Positions 60,236 through 64,000 of a stretch of DNA of 64,000 nucleotides are shown here, piece after piece. The notes beneath the pieces were generated by a model, which did not search any database, had not been told where the DNA came from, and worked only from the letters and a program-made list of their open reading frames with translations. Numbering within the stretch: position 1 is the stretch's first letter; the number at the start of each line of letters is the position of its first letter. Source of the DNA: Comamonas piscis (GTDB lineage: Bacteria > Pseudomonadota > Gammaproteobacteria > Burkholderiales > Burkholderiaceae_C); NCBI RefSeq assembly GCF_014109725.1, contig NZ_CP058554.1, positions 5,135,076-5,199,075 on the forward strand, written 5' to 3'. A program made the position numbers and the translations under genes.

Positions 60236-60596
60236 CGATCTTGAATTTAAAGTCTCTCGACTACTCACTCACTTGACGGAATAAAAAAGATCCTAAGATC
60301 TTACTCATTACTGTTTTTGTGAGCGCTTGTTTTGCTCCGAAGAACATATGGCAATCGCCACCAAACGCCCACGCTTATCGGCTGTTAATTTTTAAAGACC
60401 TAACCTGCAAGCCTTAGCTTCCAGATCCACCCCGCTGCAATCAGCGAAGCCTTGTATTGTAGCACAGCTTTTGCTGCACTTAAAACGTTTTCACGCTTTC
60501 TTCTCAACTCTTGCTAGCACCAGATCTACATCCAGTTGTTGCCTAGCAGCTCGCCGATCCTTGGACCTAGCGCGCTACTCTTTTAAGAGCAGAGAA
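60236..60596 (-). other. promoter and leader region of operon B
   Basis: A copy of the operon A leader; I see no sequence change. It contains the boxA-like site (60383-60399) and no gene. Confidence 0.85.
60456..60484 (-). promoter_or_regulatory. predicted rRNA promoter, operon B
   Basis: TACAAT (60456-60461) and TTTAAG (60479-60484) with 17-base spacing, as in operon A. Confidence 0.6.
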
Positions 60597-60627
60597 GAAA
60601 ACGTCCAGCTAGTTGCTGGACGTTTTC
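60597..60627 (-). terminator. terminator of rRNA operon C
   Basis: The same 13-bp stem as after operon B, nine bases past 5S of operon C. Confidence 0.85.
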
Positions 60628-60636
60628 AGTATAAAA

Positions 60637-60751
60637 GCCTGACGATGACCTACTTTCACACGGGAATCCGCACTATCATCGGCGCGAAGTCGTTTCACTG
60701 TCCTGTTCGGGATGGGAAGGAGTGGTACCAACTTGCTATGGTCATCAGGCA
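60637..60751 (-). rRNA. 5S ribosomal RNA, operon C
   Basis: Same sequence as the other two 5S copies by eye. Confidence 0.96.
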
Positions 60752-60923
60752 TAACTTTTTGCTTCTTGGCGGCTTTGCGCTGATCGGTCGATCAGGGCAT
60801 TGCTGCTTTCGAAGCGAATTCATAGAGTCTTATCAGCTAAATTTGATTGCGCTTTGGGCATAACTGCAGTTGCAGTGTTTCTTTGCATGGGCCCCATCTA
60901 AGGCGGGGCCAATCAAAGTTATA

Positions 60924-63801
<2,878 letters not shown>

Positions 63802-64000
63802 TATAACTTTGACATCTATCTCTAGATCTCAAGCAAAGAACCCAAGCAACTGCTTTGCGAGGTCTCTCACCTCGCGCGTTATGCCGTAAATTGAATATCT
63901 ATCTTGCCAACCTATTGCTAAGTCAGCAGGCTTGTAGAATATTCGTCATTACTGAATAAAAATTGCTCACGCAAAGTTTCATTCGTTTTGACGCAATCAA
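63802..64000 (-). other. start of the tRNA-Ala to 23S spacer, operon C (cut by window end)
   Basis: The 199 bases present are the same as the corresponding part of operons A and B. The variable part, the tRNAs and 16S of this operon lie beyond the window. Confidence 0.85.

Overview
The window looks like a chromosomal segment of a Comamonadaceae betaproteobacterium, most likely Comamonas or a close relative. This rests on the high-GC protein genes, the many Bug-type (TctC) binding proteins, the argS-SPOR-dsbA and lptA-lptB-rpoN groupings, and betaproteobacterial rRNA with tRNA-Ile(GAT) and tRNA-Ala(TGC) in the 16S-23S spacer. No phage, transposase or CRISPR array was seen.

Layout. 1-8.9 kb: a small hypothetical gene, a YnfA-like membrane protein, DAHP synthase (aroG type), an SMR guanidinium exporter with a guanidine-II (mini-ykkC) riboswitch, a PIN-domain protein coupled to an RlmL-like rRNA methyltransferase, a TPR membrane protein, an LpxO-like lipid A hydroxylase, then rpoN, lptB and lptA. 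9.6-16.9 kb: dsbA, a SPOR protein, argS, a DUF2214 membrane protein with a LysR regulator, a soluble histidine kinase with its response regulator, and the first of two Roadblock/LC7-like paralogues. 17-21 kb: the second paralogue, malate synthase G and a ChaN-like lipoprotein.

21.1-37.8 kb is a catabolic island for hexuronates and aldarates around a divergent promoter near 32.1 kb. The minus arm has a polar amino-acid binding protein, an aminotransferase, uronate dehydrogenase, a sugar lactonase, a TRAP transporter (DctP, DctQ, DctM), glucarate dehydratase, a Bug binding protein and galactarate dehydratase. The plus arm has an FCD/GntR regulator, a second Bug protein, KdgD, a D-2-hydroxyacid dehydrogenase and a 2,5-dioxovalerate dehydrogenase. 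Together they encode every step from galacturonate or glucuronate, or from exogenous galactarate or glucarate, to 2-oxoglutarate. The regulator's 5' end is duplicated in tandem, leaving a 43-codon leader frame that overlaps the regulator start.

37.9-48.9 kb: a DHH phosphoesterase with a CWC cysteine-rich protein, an MFS exporter, a class II glutamine amidotransferase, then a long minus-strand run: MerR regulator (LiuR type), isovaleryl-CoA dehydrogenase, beta-carbonic anhydrase, thiolase, an unknown 361-aa protein, a PPOX-type flavoprotein, an SDR and an acyl-CoA dehydrogenase.

48.97-64.0 kb: three rRNA operons head-to-tail on the minus strand (two complete, the third cut by the window edge after its 5S and 23S), with periods of 5856 and 5815 bases. 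rRNA genes and leader look identical between copies, but the tRNA-containing spacers differ. This tandem array and the duplicated regulator 5' end are the most unusual structures here.
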